Of a DNA stretch of 64,000 nucleotides, positions 55,610-64,000 are shown piece by piece. The notes below the pieces were generated by a model. It saw only the letters and a program-made list of their open reading frames with translations, searched no databases and was not told the DNA's origin. Source of the DNA: Alkalinema sp. CACIAM 70d (lineage in GTDB: Bacteria > Cyanobacteriota > Cyanobacteriia > Leptolyngbyales > Leptolyngbyaceae); contig MUGG01000005.1 in assembly GCA_002148405.1 (NCBI GenBank), forward strand, positions 1 through 64,000, read 5' to 3'. Each line of letters opens with the position of its first letter. Position 1 is the stretch's first letter. Position numbers and translations under genes: made by a program.

Positions 55610-55717
55610 AGAGACTGCAAATACTGAAACACAGGCTAATCGGCTAATAGCGTAGCGTAGCGACTGAAGACGATCAAGCCACGATTTCAAGTCAGAACGT
55701 TCTACGTGAGAGTCAGA

Positions 55718-56302
55718 TTACTGAATTAATTTTTGATTTAAACAAAGAAATAAATCTTTTAAGGTCTTCAACTCGTTTAAATCGAAGGTTGGACACAGCT
55801 CAACCCCAAACTGACCTTCAAACTCTTCACAGAGATCCCATTCCCAGTCACACCAACAAACTAAGGGAATATGGAGATCCTCAATCAGGCGATCGCTCGG
55901 GAGTAAACGAGCCGCTTCTAAGCCAGAGTATGTTTCTAATTTGCTGTAGAGAAACTGGGCTAGTTCCGGTTTGATGCCTAAAGGCTCCCAAAAGCAACGA
56001 TACCAATCATGGGATCCGTAGGCAGAGCGATCGCGCAAGGTTTTATTAATTTTTCGGCGCAGTTGCAGGTCGGGCCTCATATCGGGATAGGTCCGGATTG
56101 CTTGCCACCAATTGTTAAACTTGCGCCACATGCGGATAGAGAAATCGAAGTTTGATGCATAACCCACGCCCTCAGTATTCCCCGCATCTTTGGAAGAATT
56201 GAAATCGTCAAAGAATTGAAATCGGAACAAACGTTGAAAAACGCTACTACGCTGATCGATCGGCCGTCCTGTCCAGTCCTGCGGCGAGTTGGGCTGTGCC
56301 AT
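55718..56302 (-). CDS. Hypothetical protein
   Basis: This 194-residue protein is rich in Trp, Asp and Phe. It has FFDDFNSSKDAGNTEGVGYASNF near 30, WYRCFWEPLGIKPELAQFLYSKLETYSGLEAARLLPSDRLIEDL near 100-143, and the WCDWEWDLCEEFE cluster near 150-162. Its first 56 bases overlap the end of the FGGY kinase gene on the same strand, so translational coupling is possible. I do not recognise the family. Confidence 0.55.
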   Translation of the reverse strand: MAQPNSPQDWTGRPIDQRSSVFQRLFRFQFFDDFNSSKDAGNTEGVGYASNFDFSIRMWRKFNNWWQAIRTYPDMRPDLQLRRKINKTLRDRSAYGSHDWYRCFWEPLGIKPELAQFLYSKLETYSGLEAARLLPSDRLIEDLHIPLVCWCDWEWDLCEEFEGQFGVELCPTFDLNELKTLKDLFLCLNQKLIQ

Positions 56303-57530
56303 AGGCAGCTTCTGTGTAAGGAGCTACTTGTACAGGGATACCGAGAGATTTTGCCCGAATTTGCATCCAAACCGTATTTTTTGCCCCTCCACCGGCAGTG
56401 TAAACATGGGTTAAGGGAGTAGCACCGAGCGTTTCTAGTAAGCGATAGCCTTGGGTTTCAATGCGGGCGATGCCTTCTAATAGTCCTTGTAAAAATTCTT
56501 GAGGATTGTCTGGACGGGGTTCCAATCGGGGTGGCAAGGTGGGGTTGTTAATGGGAAAGCGATCGCCGGGTTGGAGTAAGGGGTAATAGTCGTACTGGGT
56601 GGGCTGATTGGGATCGATGTGTTGACTGAGTTGTGCAATTTCGGTATCGGTAAAGAATTTCCGGAGCACTGCGCCCCCTGTATTTGAGGCCCCACCCACG
56701 AGCCATAAATTGCCTAGACGATGGCTGTAAATGCCATAGCGAGCTTCTTCTATCCGTGTAGAACTTAATAATTTCAGAACCAGGGTGGATCCCAATGAAG
56801 TCACAGCTTCCCCGGGCTGCTGGGCCCCACTGGCTAAAAATGCCGCAATACTATCCGTTGTACCTGCATGGATGAAACAGGTCTGTGGAATACTGAACCG
56901 TTGCGCCAGGGCCGATCGAATCGGCGCGATCGCTTGTCCCGGAACCAACACCTGTGGCAGTAGGTACCGTAGGGGATGGGTGTCTAGCCAGACTGGATAG
57001 GCCAAGGTTTCTACGTCATAACCTAGTTTGAGACTGTTGTGATAGTCGCTGATGCCTAACTGTCCATGGAGCAAGAAACTGAGCCAGTCAGCTTGGTGGA
57101 GCAGATAGCAAGCTTGGGCAAAATAGGGCTGATCCGCGTACCACAGGAGTTTAGCGAGGCTGGAAGTGGCGCTGAGAACGGTGTGATTAGGTGGTGCCAA
57201 GGTTTGCAGGATGGCTACTTGGGCAGCGGCGCGACTATCGTTGTAGAGAATGGGATCCGCAATCGGTTGACCTTGTTGATCACAGAGAAGAACTGTGGAT
57301 GAGGTTCCGTCGATCGCAATGCCTGCTAAGTTCGATCGCACGCTAATGGGTAATTGTTCCAACAACTTATAAAGAGTTTGTTGCCAGCGATCGGTCAGAG
57401 GCTGATCCGGCAGCGTTTCGGGATACTGCAAGGAAACTTGGGCTTGAATGGCACCCGTCGCATCAATCGCGATCGCCCGTGCCCCAGAGGTGCCAAAATC
57501 AATTCCTAAAAACAAAGCACTCGATTGCAT
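56247..57530 (-). CDS. FGGY-family sugar kinase (SePSK/AtXK-1-like)
   Basis: This 427-residue kinase resembles the cyanobacterial/plant pentulose kinases SePSK and AtXK-1, which phosphorylate D-ribulose. The N-terminus shows LFLGIDFGTSGARAIAIDATG near residues 6-26 with the catalytic Asp. GIAIDGTSSTVLLCDQQGQP is near 70, AGTTDSIAAFLASGAQQPGEAVTSLGS is near 224, and YTAGGGAKNTVWMQ is near 384. ATG 57530 is the likely start; a longer reading from 57575 is in frame. Confidence 0.85.
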   Translation of the reverse strand: MQSSALFLGIDFGTSGARAIAIDATGAIQAQVSLQYPETLPDQPLTDRWQQTLYKLLEQLPISVRSNLAGIAIDGTSSTVLLCDQQGQPIADPILYNDSRAAAQVAILQTLAPPNHTVLSATSSLAKLLWYADQPYFAQACYLLHQADWLSFLLHGQLGISDYHNSLKLGYDVETLAYPVWLDTHPLRYLLPQVLVPGQAIAPIRSALAQRFSIPQTCFIHAGTTDSIAAFLASGAQQPGEAVTSLGSTLVLKLLSSTRIEEARYGIYSHRLGNLWLVGGASNTGGAVLRKFFTDTEIAQLSQHIDPNQPTQYDYYPLLQPGDRFPINNPTLPPRLEPRPDNPQEFLQGLLEGIARIETQGYRLLETLGATPLTHVYTAGGGAKNTVWMQIRAKSLGIPVQVAPYTEAAYGTAQLAAGLDRTADRSA

Positions 57531-57766
57531 GAATGAGGAAGATGGAAATGAGTTTAAGCGCCTACGGCTTATCAAATTGGCTGTAGCTAAACCAACAAAT
57601 TGCTTGCTGTTTTCTTAAAAAAAATAAATTTTCTCACATCTTATTAGATAACATAGGTCAATTCTCAACAATGGTTAAAATATGTTCATTTCTTCTATAC
57701 AATCTCGTTGCAATTTTCTAGAATAAAGACTTCAGAAACCGTTGTTTTTCTTTTCAAGATTTGTCC

Positions 57767-58111
57767 ATGAAGTATTTATTTGACATTGTGGGCGTTGCAC
57801 CAATTTTATACTTTTTTGAACAACAACAGGAACGGTCAAGTAAGATACAGCCAGTCCAAGTGGAGTATGTTTGGAGCAATCGCTGTACGTTGGATGCTGT
57901 GCTCACCTCGATTGAACAAATCCCTCAGAACCATGATTGGATTTTGGACGAGGTTGTGGATTCGGTGGTGCAGTTTTGGATGAATAACTTAGAGGTGATT
58001 CAGCACTGGAAAACGCGCTTAGAAGATGGCGGAAAGGAACAGGTTTTAATCAGTCGTGTCGGCGATTTGAGTAGTTTGCGCAATGAACTCAATTTCCTTT
58101 TCCATCAATAG
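57767..58111 (+). CDS. Hypothetical protein
   Basis: This 114-residue soluble acidic protein begins MKYLFDIVGVAP at ATG 57767. It has HDWILDEVVDSVVQFWMNNLEVIQHW near the middle and DLSSLRNELNFLF at the end, mostly helical. It is convergent with recJ and lies in an AT-rich neighbourhood. I do not recognise it. Confidence 0.5.
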   Translation: MKYLFDIVGVAPILYFFEQQQERSSKIQPVQVEYVWSNRCTLDAVLTSIEQIPQNHDWILDEVVDSVVQFWMNNLEVIQHWKTRLEDGGKEQVLISRVGDLSSLRNELNFLFHQ

Positions 58112-58195
58112 GATTTTCAGTTGCTTTTGAGTTTAATGACTAGTTCCAGTCAATCAATGGAATGGACGATTGTTATAAGAGTGCTATGGGGGCAG

Positions 58196-60205
58196 TCATT
58201 CCTTCTGTGCCCGCCAAGCTGCCGCTGCTGTTTTCACTAGACTGTAATAGGGTTCCTGCGTAACATCCACAGCTTGGGTTGTCTGGGCCCGCTTCCCTAA
58301 GCTGCCAATGCGTTCTCCCTTTTGAATCACTAAAATTTCCCCTTTCCCGTTGCGAATCCGTAGCTCTGGCTTGCCTTGACGATCGACTATCTGACAACAG
58401 CGATAGGGCCGATCGCGATGCATAAATGGGACTCCCGCAAAACTCGATTCCTCCGGTAACCGTGCGCCGATCACCTCTAACTGAATTGAAACCTCTCCCT
58501 GCCATTCATTGGTTTTCAAGCGATAGGCAATATCGATCGCCGAGGGCAATGGATGATAATCCCCCCAGCGCCAAGCGATCGCATCAAACCGTTTTGCCGG
58601 ACGATCGGACTGCCAATCCTCCTGAGATAACGATAATTTAATGTGTCCCCGCCCCACTAATTTTTGACTGACTACCTGGACATTTGGTGTCCAAAATACG
58701 GGTTCAGGATTGGCCATTCCGCAGGGATGCAGTCCGTCCATTTCTAAGTACAAGTCATAGTCAATATCGTTAAAATTGGCTAACGCATCCACGGTGATTA
58801 GCGGCTTTAGATGTTGGGGTTGCAGACAGCCATGGGCATAGAGGCTCAGACACGATCGCATCTTTTCTAAGTTTTCTGCATAGAATGAGAACCCACCGGC
58901 TGCCCGGTGTCCGCCATGTTTGATCGTCAGTTCTTTACAAAACTCCAACGCCTCAAATACATTAAATTCTGGAATTCCCCGTGCCGAGCCGCGAATCACC
59001 GTTGGATTATCATCTTCATAGGTTCCAATGAAAACGGGAACGCCATAGCGTTCTACTAACCGCGATGCCACAATTCCAATCACGCCATGGTGCCATTCGG
59101 GTTGTACCAATAATAAAACTCGATCGTCTTTTGCATTAATCTCACCCGTTTCGTAAGCTTCAATAGCTTCATACTCGATCTGTTCACATAGCTGTTGTCG
59201 CTGCTTATTGACTTGCTCACACTGCATGGCTCGCTCTAGGGCCACCCCTTCATCATCTGTTGTCAGCAACTCGATCACTGTCACCGGATCACCAATGCGC
59301 CCGATCGCGTTAATCCGTGGCCCCAAGCGAAATCCGATCGCATCCGGCTTCAAGTTCTTATCTCCCACAACACCGGAGACTTGCATTAATGCTTGAATGC
59401 CCGGAATCTGCGAATAGGGCAACAAATGTAGTCCTCGCCTCACCCAACGCCGATTCACTCCTGTTAGGGGGGCTAAATCCGCGATCGTGCCTAGGGTAAA
59501 TAGCTCCAGTAGCATCTCCCGTAGATCTTGGCCTCGCCCTAAACTATGGGCCAATTCCAAGGCCAAAATGTAGGCAACTCCAACCCCGGCCATCGTATGG
59601 TAAGGCGAATCGGGACTAATTAATTTGGGATTAAGAATTGCATTGGCGGGTGGAATTTTTTCTGGAACATCATGGTGATCGGTGATGATGACGGTGAGAC
59701 CTAATTCCCGCGCCAACACGATCGGTTCATAGGCAGAAATACCATTATCAACCGTGAGAACAACATTAACTCCTTCGTGGTAAAACTCTTCAATAATTCG
59801 TTTGTTAATGCCATATCCTTCGCTCATACGACTGGGAATCGCATAGTCTACCACGGCACCTAGGGAGCGTAGCGATCGCAGCAACAATGCCGTGCTGGTC
59901 ATACCATCTGCATCATAGTCACCACAAATGGCGATGCGCTGTCCTTGGTTAATTGCTTGGATCAACAGTTCCAAACTGAGGGGCAAGTCTGGAAAATCTG
60001 CCAATGGTGACGGTAGTTCCTCTCGATCGGGATCCAGAAAAGTTTCCGCTTGCTCGATCGTTTCAATGCCCCGATTCAGCAATACCTGAGCGATGACTGG
60101 AGAAATTCCCACTGCTTGGGCTAATTTGATTGCCTGATCCGATCGCGCGGGATAGAGGTTCCAACGCTGGTCAGGGATGCTGGGGTGAGAAAGGAAGTCA
60201 TTCAC
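58196..60205 (-). CDS. recJ: Single-stranded-DNA-specific exonuclease RecJ
   Basis: RecJ degrades single-stranded DNA 5'-3' in recombination and repair. The 669-residue protein has the DHH motifs ICGDYDADGMTSTALLL near residue 94 and ITDHHDVP near 177, the DHHA1 block KHGGHRAAGGFSF near 430, and a C-terminal OB-fold region. The C-terminus extends past the usual domain. It is full length, in a single-gene unit. Confidence 0.95.
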   Translation of the reverse strand: MNDFLSHPSIPDQRWNLYPARSDQAIKLAQAVGISPVIAQVLLNRGIETIEQAETFLDPDREELPSPLADFPDLPLSLELLIQAINQGQRIAICGDYDADGMTSTALLLRSLRSLGAVVDYAIPSRMSEGYGINKRIIEEFYHEGVNVVLTVDNGISAYEPIVLARELGLTVIITDHHDVPEKIPPANAILNPKLISPDSPYHTMAGVGVAYILALELAHSLGRGQDLREMLLELFTLGTIADLAPLTGVNRRWVRRGLHLLPYSQIPGIQALMQVSGVVGDKNLKPDAIGFRLGPRINAIGRIGDPVTVIELLTTDDEGVALERAMQCEQVNKQRQQLCEQIEYEAIEAYETGEINAKDDRVLLLVQPEWHHGVIGIVASRLVERYGVPVFIGTYEDDNPTVIRGSARGIPEFNVFEALEFCKELTIKHGGHRAAGGFSFYAENLEKMRSCLSLYAHGCLQPQHLKPLITVDALANFNDIDYDLYLEMDGLHPCGMANPEPVFWTPNVQVVSQKLVGRGHIKLSLSQEDWQSDRPAKRFDAIAWRWGDYHPLPSAIDIAYRLKTNEWQGEVSIQLEVIGARLPEESSFAGVPFMHRDRPYRCCQIVDRQGKPELRIRNGKGEILVIQKGERIGSLGKRAQTTQAVDVTQEPYYSLVKTAAAAWRAQKE

Positions 60206-60345
60206 AAAGCAAAGTCAGGGACGAACAGTAATCGGCATGATGGGTGAATTCAATTATAGAGCGGTGTCGTCCCTTGGGTCGGTTTTGCCATCTTTTGTTT
60301 AGCCTTGCTACATGATGGGAGTTGAATGATATGAGTGGAATGATG

Positions 60346-60693
60346 CTACTTGATTTGAGTCTCTACCTTGACCGAAAAATCTGGAGCGATCGTGGCACTA
60401 ACTTGATAATTGCCTCCCCCTTCGAAATAGCCGTCGGGACGGGACGTATGGCGCTTGCCCTGGGCATCAAATTCCAACTGCAAACTGGCTTCTCCAGAAG
60501 GGTGTACTGAAATTTGGTGAGTTTGTCCCGGTGGAATCGTTCCAACGGGTTGAGTAAATCCCGGCCCCTTTGCCGTAACGTTTGTTATTTCAACCGATGA
60601 ACGATTGACGATCTCGACTGTAGTTGCGCGATCGCGACATCCTGCTAGAACTGTTAATCCCATAAAAAACAGGACGCTTAGTCTTAATGTCAT
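60346..60693 (-). CDS. Small hypothetical lipoprotein
   Basis: This 115-residue protein has an N-terminal lipoprotein signal with lipobox LAGC (cysteine at 18), followed by a beta-rich domain: TTVEIVNRSSVEITNVTAKG, VGTIPPGQTHQISVHPSGEASLQLEFDA and ANYQVS-like strands. The pattern resembles an Ig-like or carboxypeptidase-like domain. No function can be given. Confidence 0.6.
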   Translation of the reverse strand: MTLRLSVLFFMGLTVLAGCRDRATTVEIVNRSSVEITNVTAKGPGFTQPVGTIPPGQTHQISVHPSGEASLQLEFDAQGKRHTSRPDGYFEGGGNYQVSATIAPDFSVKVETQIK

Positions 60694-60880
60694 GGTGTTC
60701 TAATTATTTTATTAATGAATAATTAGTAGTGTCAATTTTTCAATAATATTCATTGCAACGATCGAGGCACACTGCCTATTAACTGAATAGTTGAACTAAG
60801 CAGCGTAGCTCGATCGTATTCTTTGAGATTTTAGTGCATTGATTGCATTGAGTCGCAGCCTGCGGTCGCGAACCTAGGGA

Positions 60881-61900
60881 CTATGCACCAAACAATGCTC
60901 CGATCGATTTGCCCATATTAGAGGGTTGCATCGCATCCAGCGCCGCAGTCGGTTCAAACCCACAATGCACCATACAGTCTTGGCATTTTGGATTGTTGCT
61001 TTTGTTACCGTACTGATCCCAATCCGTTGTCTCAATCAATTCCTTAAAGGTTTTGACATGACCTTCATTGAGGAGGTAACAGGGTTTTTGCCAGCCTAAA
61101 ACGCTATAGCTGGGACTGCCCCAAGGGGTGCAAGCGTAGTCCTTTTCCCCAGTCAGAAAATCGAGGAATAACGGGCTTAAGTTAAAGCTCCATCTTGGCT
61201 TTTTGCCTGCTTTGTAAGGGGCCAGAATTTCCCGGAAAAGGGCTTTGGTTTGTTCCCGTTTCAGGAAGTGGTCTTGATCCGGTGCCCATTCGTAACTGTA
61301 GCCCGGAGAAATCATCATGCCATCGAGATTGAGATCGCTGAGAAAGTCAAAAAAGGCATGCATTTCCTGCGGATCAATTCCTTCAAACACGGTGGTGTTG
61401 GTTGTGACGCGAAAGCCCTTGCGCTTGGCCGCTTTAATGGCCGCAACCGCTGTATCAAAGACACCCTTACGATCGACGCATTTATCATGGAGTTCCCGCA
61501 GGCCATCCAGGTGTACGCTGAAGGTTAGATAGGGGGAAGGGGTAAATTTATCCAAGCTCTTTTCCAACAGAATGCCGTTGGTGCAGAGGTAGACAAATTT
61601 CTTCCGAGCTACTAACCCCCGGACAATTTCGTCGATTTGGGGATGGAGCAAGGGTTCCCCACCGGGAATCGAAACCACTGGCGCACCACATTCTTCAACC
61701 GCTGCAAAACATTCCTCTGGAGAAAGATTTTGCTTCAAAATGTGGGTCGGGTGTTGAATTTTTCCACACCCGGAACAGGCAAGATTGCACCGAAAGAGCG
61801 GTTCCAGCATTAGGACAAGGGGAAACCGCTTCCGTCCTGACAGTCGTTGTTTGACGAGATACGACCCGACCGCGATCGCTTGTTGCAGTTGAATAGCCAT
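60881..61900 (-). CDS. hpnH: Adenosyl-hopene transferase HpnH (radical SAM)
   Basis: HpnH attaches 5'-deoxyadenosine to diploptene, the first committed step to extended hopanoids. The 339-residue protein has the radical SAM cluster C38-x3-C42-x2-C45 in [25 protein letters not shown] near residue 76, and [19 protein letters not shown] near 195. The C-terminus carries [14 protein letters not shown]. It is full length, with no other hopanoid gene adjacent. Confidence 0.93.
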   Translation of the reverse strand: MAIQLQQAIAVGSYLVKQRLSGRKRFPLVLMLEPLFRCNLACSGCGKIQHPTHILKQNLSPEECFAAVEECGAPVVSIPGGEPLLHPQIDEIVRGLVARKKFVYLCTNGILLEKSLDKFTPSPYLTFSVHLDGLRELHDKCVDRKGVFDTAVAAIKAAKRKGFRVTTNTTVFEGIDPQEMHAFFDFLSDLNLDGMMISPGYSYEWAPDQDHFLKREQTKALFREILAPYKAGKKPRWSFNLSPLFLDFLTGEKDYACTPWGSPSYSVLGWQKPCYLLNEGHVKTFKELIETTDWDQYGNKSNNPKCQDCMVHCGFEPTAALDAMQPSNMGKSIGALFGA

Positions 61901-62325
61901 AGGGATTTTGTCTGGTTCTCCTCACGGACTGACCTCTAAACCTAGCCCGTTGATTTCCCCAGTCATGCAGACGCTATCAACGCTGCAACGGTAGAGGACA
62001 TTCACGGAGCAAGGGGCGGAGGCCATTTCGATAAGATCCAGTCTACGCGATTTCTTTGGGGATCCAGGCAGAGATTTTGGATTCTTAGGCTAATCCAACG
62101 ATCTCAGGTCAGAATTTAGCCTGGTTTTGCCCTTTGTCACCTAAGGATGAACCAGAAATAGCCTTTCTGAAAATTGAGGTCGGTCGATCGCAGCAAAAAA
62201 AATTACTGCAAAATCTACTGCAAATGTGAGAGAATCTGTAGCGACATCAGGGGGAGGATCAGCGTCTCTGTACACGATTTTCCCTGGGGCAGTCTAGCGG
62301 GTTATTTTTTGAGTCTGACTAAACG

Positions 62326-62387
62326 AATCTGACCTAGCCAATCTGGCCTAGCAAATCTGACCCAATGAACCCCAATGAACCCCAATT
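62326..62387. repeat. 14-bp tandem repeat with a 10-bp one after it
   Basis: aatctgacctagcc, aatctggcctagca and aatctgacccaatg occur in a row at 62326-62367. aaccccaatg and aaccccaatt follow at 62368-62387. Confidence 0.9.
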
Positions 62388-62493
62388 AAACAGTTATCTG
62401 TTCGACAGGTTATGCATGGTGCAAGTTATAGATTGCGTCTAGATTGCGCAGGCTATTACTTGCCCATCTCATGCAGTCAATCCGTCGTGCAAT

Positions 62494-62524
62494 AGGACAT
62501 GAAATGGATCATGCATCCTGTCCT
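62494..62524. promoter_or_regulatory. Nested inverted repeat upstream of the methyltransferase
   Basis: AGGACA (62494-62499) and TGTCCT (62519-62524) are inverted, with GGAT/ATCC (62506-62509 and 62515-62518) nested inside. It lies about 110 bp before the start codon. It may be an operator or an RNA hairpin. Confidence 0.4.
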
Positions 62525-62631
62525 GTATCGTGCAGTCTTGTTATGCAATCTAGGAGGATTTTGTAAACTTTTGCAGGCGTTCGATCGCAGGTTGAGTTGA
62601 ACAGTATTGGAAGCAGTAGGGTGTGGGCAGT

Positions 62632-63837
62632 ATGAATTTTCCAGTTATGCAACGGACAACGCAAATCTATGGAAAAGAGGCTGCCATTGCGACTCCTCTC
62701 CTCACCTGTGCGGAGTATTTTGCAGGCATTGGTCTAGTGCGCTTGGGTTTAGAGCAAGCGGGCTGGAAGGTGGTTTTTGCGAACGATTGGGCGCTGGATA
62801 AGTTTGAAATGTATTCTGCATTTTTTGGAGAAACCAGCCAGCACTATCGAGTCCAGGATATTTTTTCCGTTTGCTATTCAGATATTCCCAATACGTTGCT
62901 AGCCACGGCTTCTTTTCCCTGTAGCGATTTGTCGATCGCAGGTAAACTTAAGGGCCTACGGGGGCAGTATTCAAGAGCCTTTTGGGGATTCACGCGGATT
63001 TTGCGCCATCAAGCCCAGAGGCCGCCCTTGGTGATGTTGGAAAATGTGATGGGTTGGTTGATTTCCAATGGAGGCAAGGATTTTCGGGCAACGATTCAGG
63101 AGTTGAATCAGTTAGGTTATGCCTGTGATGTCTATGCGATCGATGCAGCCCATTTTTTACCCCAAAGTCGGCCTCGCGTCTTTGTGATTGGCACGTATAT
63201 GGGGAAACAGAGATTTGCAGTGAATTCAAATCTAGCGAGTTTTGCCCAGCGATCGCCCTCCTTACGCACCCCAGCCCTCGATCGGGCGATCGTCGCCAAT
63301 CAAGATTTGCAGTGGAATTTTCTGGAGGTGCCTGCGCTTCCTGAAAGGGTGACTATGGGATTGAGTGGCTTAGTGGAAACTTTTGCTGAAGGGGACGATC
63401 GCTGGTGGAACCCGACGGAGGTGGAACGGCATTTAAAGATGATGTCGCCGCTCAATTTGGATTACCTCCAGCGGTTACAAGCTTTATCGGAATACTCCTA
63501 TTGCACCATGTATCGGCGGGTGCGGAAGGGCCATCAGCGGGCGGAACTGCGGAAGGATGGGCTGGCGGGCTGTTTACGCACGATTCGCGGCGGTAGCAGT
63601 CGGCAAATGCTGGTGCGGGCTGGACAAGGGAGCATTAAAATGCGCTTGATGACGGTGCGGGAATACGCCAGATTACAAGGGGTTCCCGACAGTTATCCGT
63701 TACCGTATCACAGCAATCGTGCCCTAACTGGTTTTGGGGATGCCGTGTGCGTGCCAGTCATTACATGGATTGCTACCAATGTTCTTAATCCATTGGTGCG
63801 ATCGATGTCGGTGCATAGGCCAGTTTGCCTGCCGTGA
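62632..63837 (+). CDS. Solitary DNA cytosine-5 methyltransferase
   Basis: This 401-residue enzyme has all core m5C motifs: motif I YFAGIG (29-34), catalytic C97 in motif IV FPCSDLS, ENV of motif VI near 137, QSRPRVFVIG of motif VIII near 178, RLMTVREYARLQG of motif IX, and GFGDAVCVPV of motif X. The variable target-recognition region lies near 205-300. ATG 62632 is used; a GTG at 62623 is upstream. No restriction endonuclease gene is adjacent, so it may be an orphan. Its recognition site is unknown. The end overlaps the convergent partial gene by 53 bp. Confidence 0.92.
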   Translation: MNFPVMQRTTQIYGKEAAIATPLLTCAEYFAGIGLVRLGLEQAGWKVVFANDWALDKFEMYSAFFGETSQHYRVQDIFSVCYSDIPNTLLATASFPCSDLSIAGKLKGLRGQYSRAFWGFTRILRHQAQRPPLVMLENVMGWLISNGGKDFRATIQELNQLGYACDVYAIDAAHFLPQSRPRVFVIGTYMGKQRFAVNSNLASFAQRSPSLRTPALDRAIVANQDLQWNFLEVPALPERVTMGLSGLVETFAEGDDRWWNPTEVERHLKMMSPLNLDYLQRLQALSEYSYCTMYRRVRKGHQRAELRKDGLAGCLRTIRGGSSRQMLVRAGQGSIKMRLMTVREYARLQGVPDSYPLPYHSNRALTGFGDAVCVPVITWIATNVLNPLVRSMSVHRPVCLP

Positions 63838-64000
63838 TATTGAGCAGAAGAATGCCTTGGGTTTTGACAAAGCTATAGGTTACTGAACGACGGAAGCGTT
63901 GTCTATCAGCGGTTTGGTAGTTTTTTTGTAGTTCTGGTAGCCAGCGATCGAAGGTCGTTTGCAGTTTCACTCGAGGCACTAGCCAGACCTCAATTTGAGT
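63785..64000 (-). CDS. Partial hypothetical protein running off the right edge
   Basis: The minus-strand frame from the window edge is open and ends at 63785. The visible C-terminal 71 residues include VWLVPRVKLQTTFDRWLPELQKNY and QGILLLNITAGKLAY. The true start lies outside. It overlaps the methyltransferase by 53 bp tail to tail. I cannot assign it a family. Confidence 0.5.
   Translation of the reverse strand, partial: TQIEVWLVPRVKLQTTFDRWLPELQKNYQTADRQRFRRSVTYSFVKTQGILLLNITAGKLAYAPTSIAPMD

Larger units (their letters stand above)
61901..62631. other. Long divergent region before the DNA methyltransferase
   Basis: I see no gene in 731 bp. A 14-bp unit starting aatctg is repeated at 62326, 62340 and 62354, and aaccccaat(g/t) is repeated just after. 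A nested inverted repeat lies at 62494-62524. The region serves the promoters of hpnH and the methyltransferase. Confidence 0.5.

Noticed and set aside
1..64000. tRNA or rRNA genes
   Set aside because: I read the larger intergenic gaps and found no acceptor/T-arm pattern or rRNA core sequence. A tRNAscan run could still find one I missed.

Overview
The window is a chromosomal segment of a cyanobacterium. The HIP1 octamer GCGATCGC and its core CGATCG occur throughout. Several genes are restricted to or typical of oxygenic phototrophs: psaM (photosystem I subunit XII), petJ (cytochrome c6), a Ycf37-like TPR protein, a CpcS/CpeS-type phycobiliprotein lyase, and the cyanobacterial families DUF2555, DUF3181 and DUF2232. 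Genes sit mostly singly on both strands with few long operons. I see no rRNA, tRNA, CRISPR array, transposase or prophage, so this is core chromosome rather than an island. The exact genus cannot be read from the sequence.

Layout. 1-9 kb: DUF2237, a Coq4-like protein, an isolated urease beta subunit, ComB-like phosphatase, 5-formyl-THF cyclo-ligase, a PGM1-type ATP-grasp ligase, a Ser/Asn-rich secreted protein, MsrB and a Ca2+/H+ antiporter. 9-21 kb: DUF1611 P-loop protein, DUF362, CPBP protease, RibD, small conserved proteins, PurH, a class I glutamine amidotransferase and an esterase. 21-30 kb: DUF2555, CoaBC, SpeA, Ndk, TerC with a structured leader, PsaM, a membrane coiled-coil protein and a TIR-like protein. 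29.5-35 kb: a soluble histidine kinase facing a small gene across a region with two CRP-type sites, then MltA and an Na+/H+ antiporter, Ycf37 and a periplasmic binding protein. 36.5-44 kb: the translation block rpmI-rplT (minus) diverging from rimP-nusA-rnpM(ylxR)-infB (plus). 44-64 kb: an Fe-S aldo/keto reductase, a solute-binding lipoprotein, a bilin lyase, CobT-like protein, DUF2232, PurT, PetJ, secreted proteins, an FGGY kinase, RecJ, HpnH and a solitary cytosine-5 DNA methyltransferase. A gene on the minus strand runs off the right edge.

Pathways. PurH and PurT both serve purine synthesis, and 5-formyl-THF cyclo-ligase feeds the folate pool that PurH uses. RibD (flavin), CoaBC (CoA), CobT-like (cobamide) and HpnH (hopanoid) are isolated members of pathways whose other genes lie elsewhere, which is usual for cyanobacteria. 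The rimP-nusA-ylxR-infB cluster is the one classical operon, and it has a stem-loop in front of rimP and a long leader before infB.

The most interesting items are a TIR/deoxyribosyltransferase-like protein (28779-29546) preceded by a 17-bp tandem repeat containing TATAAT; a four-hairpin RNA-like domain closed by a 7-bp helix upstream of the TerC gene (27094-27182); two CRP-type palindromes (30740-30755 and 30934-30949); and an unusually high number of exact or near-exact 11-19 bp tandem duplications in intergenic regions, some starting across stop codons.
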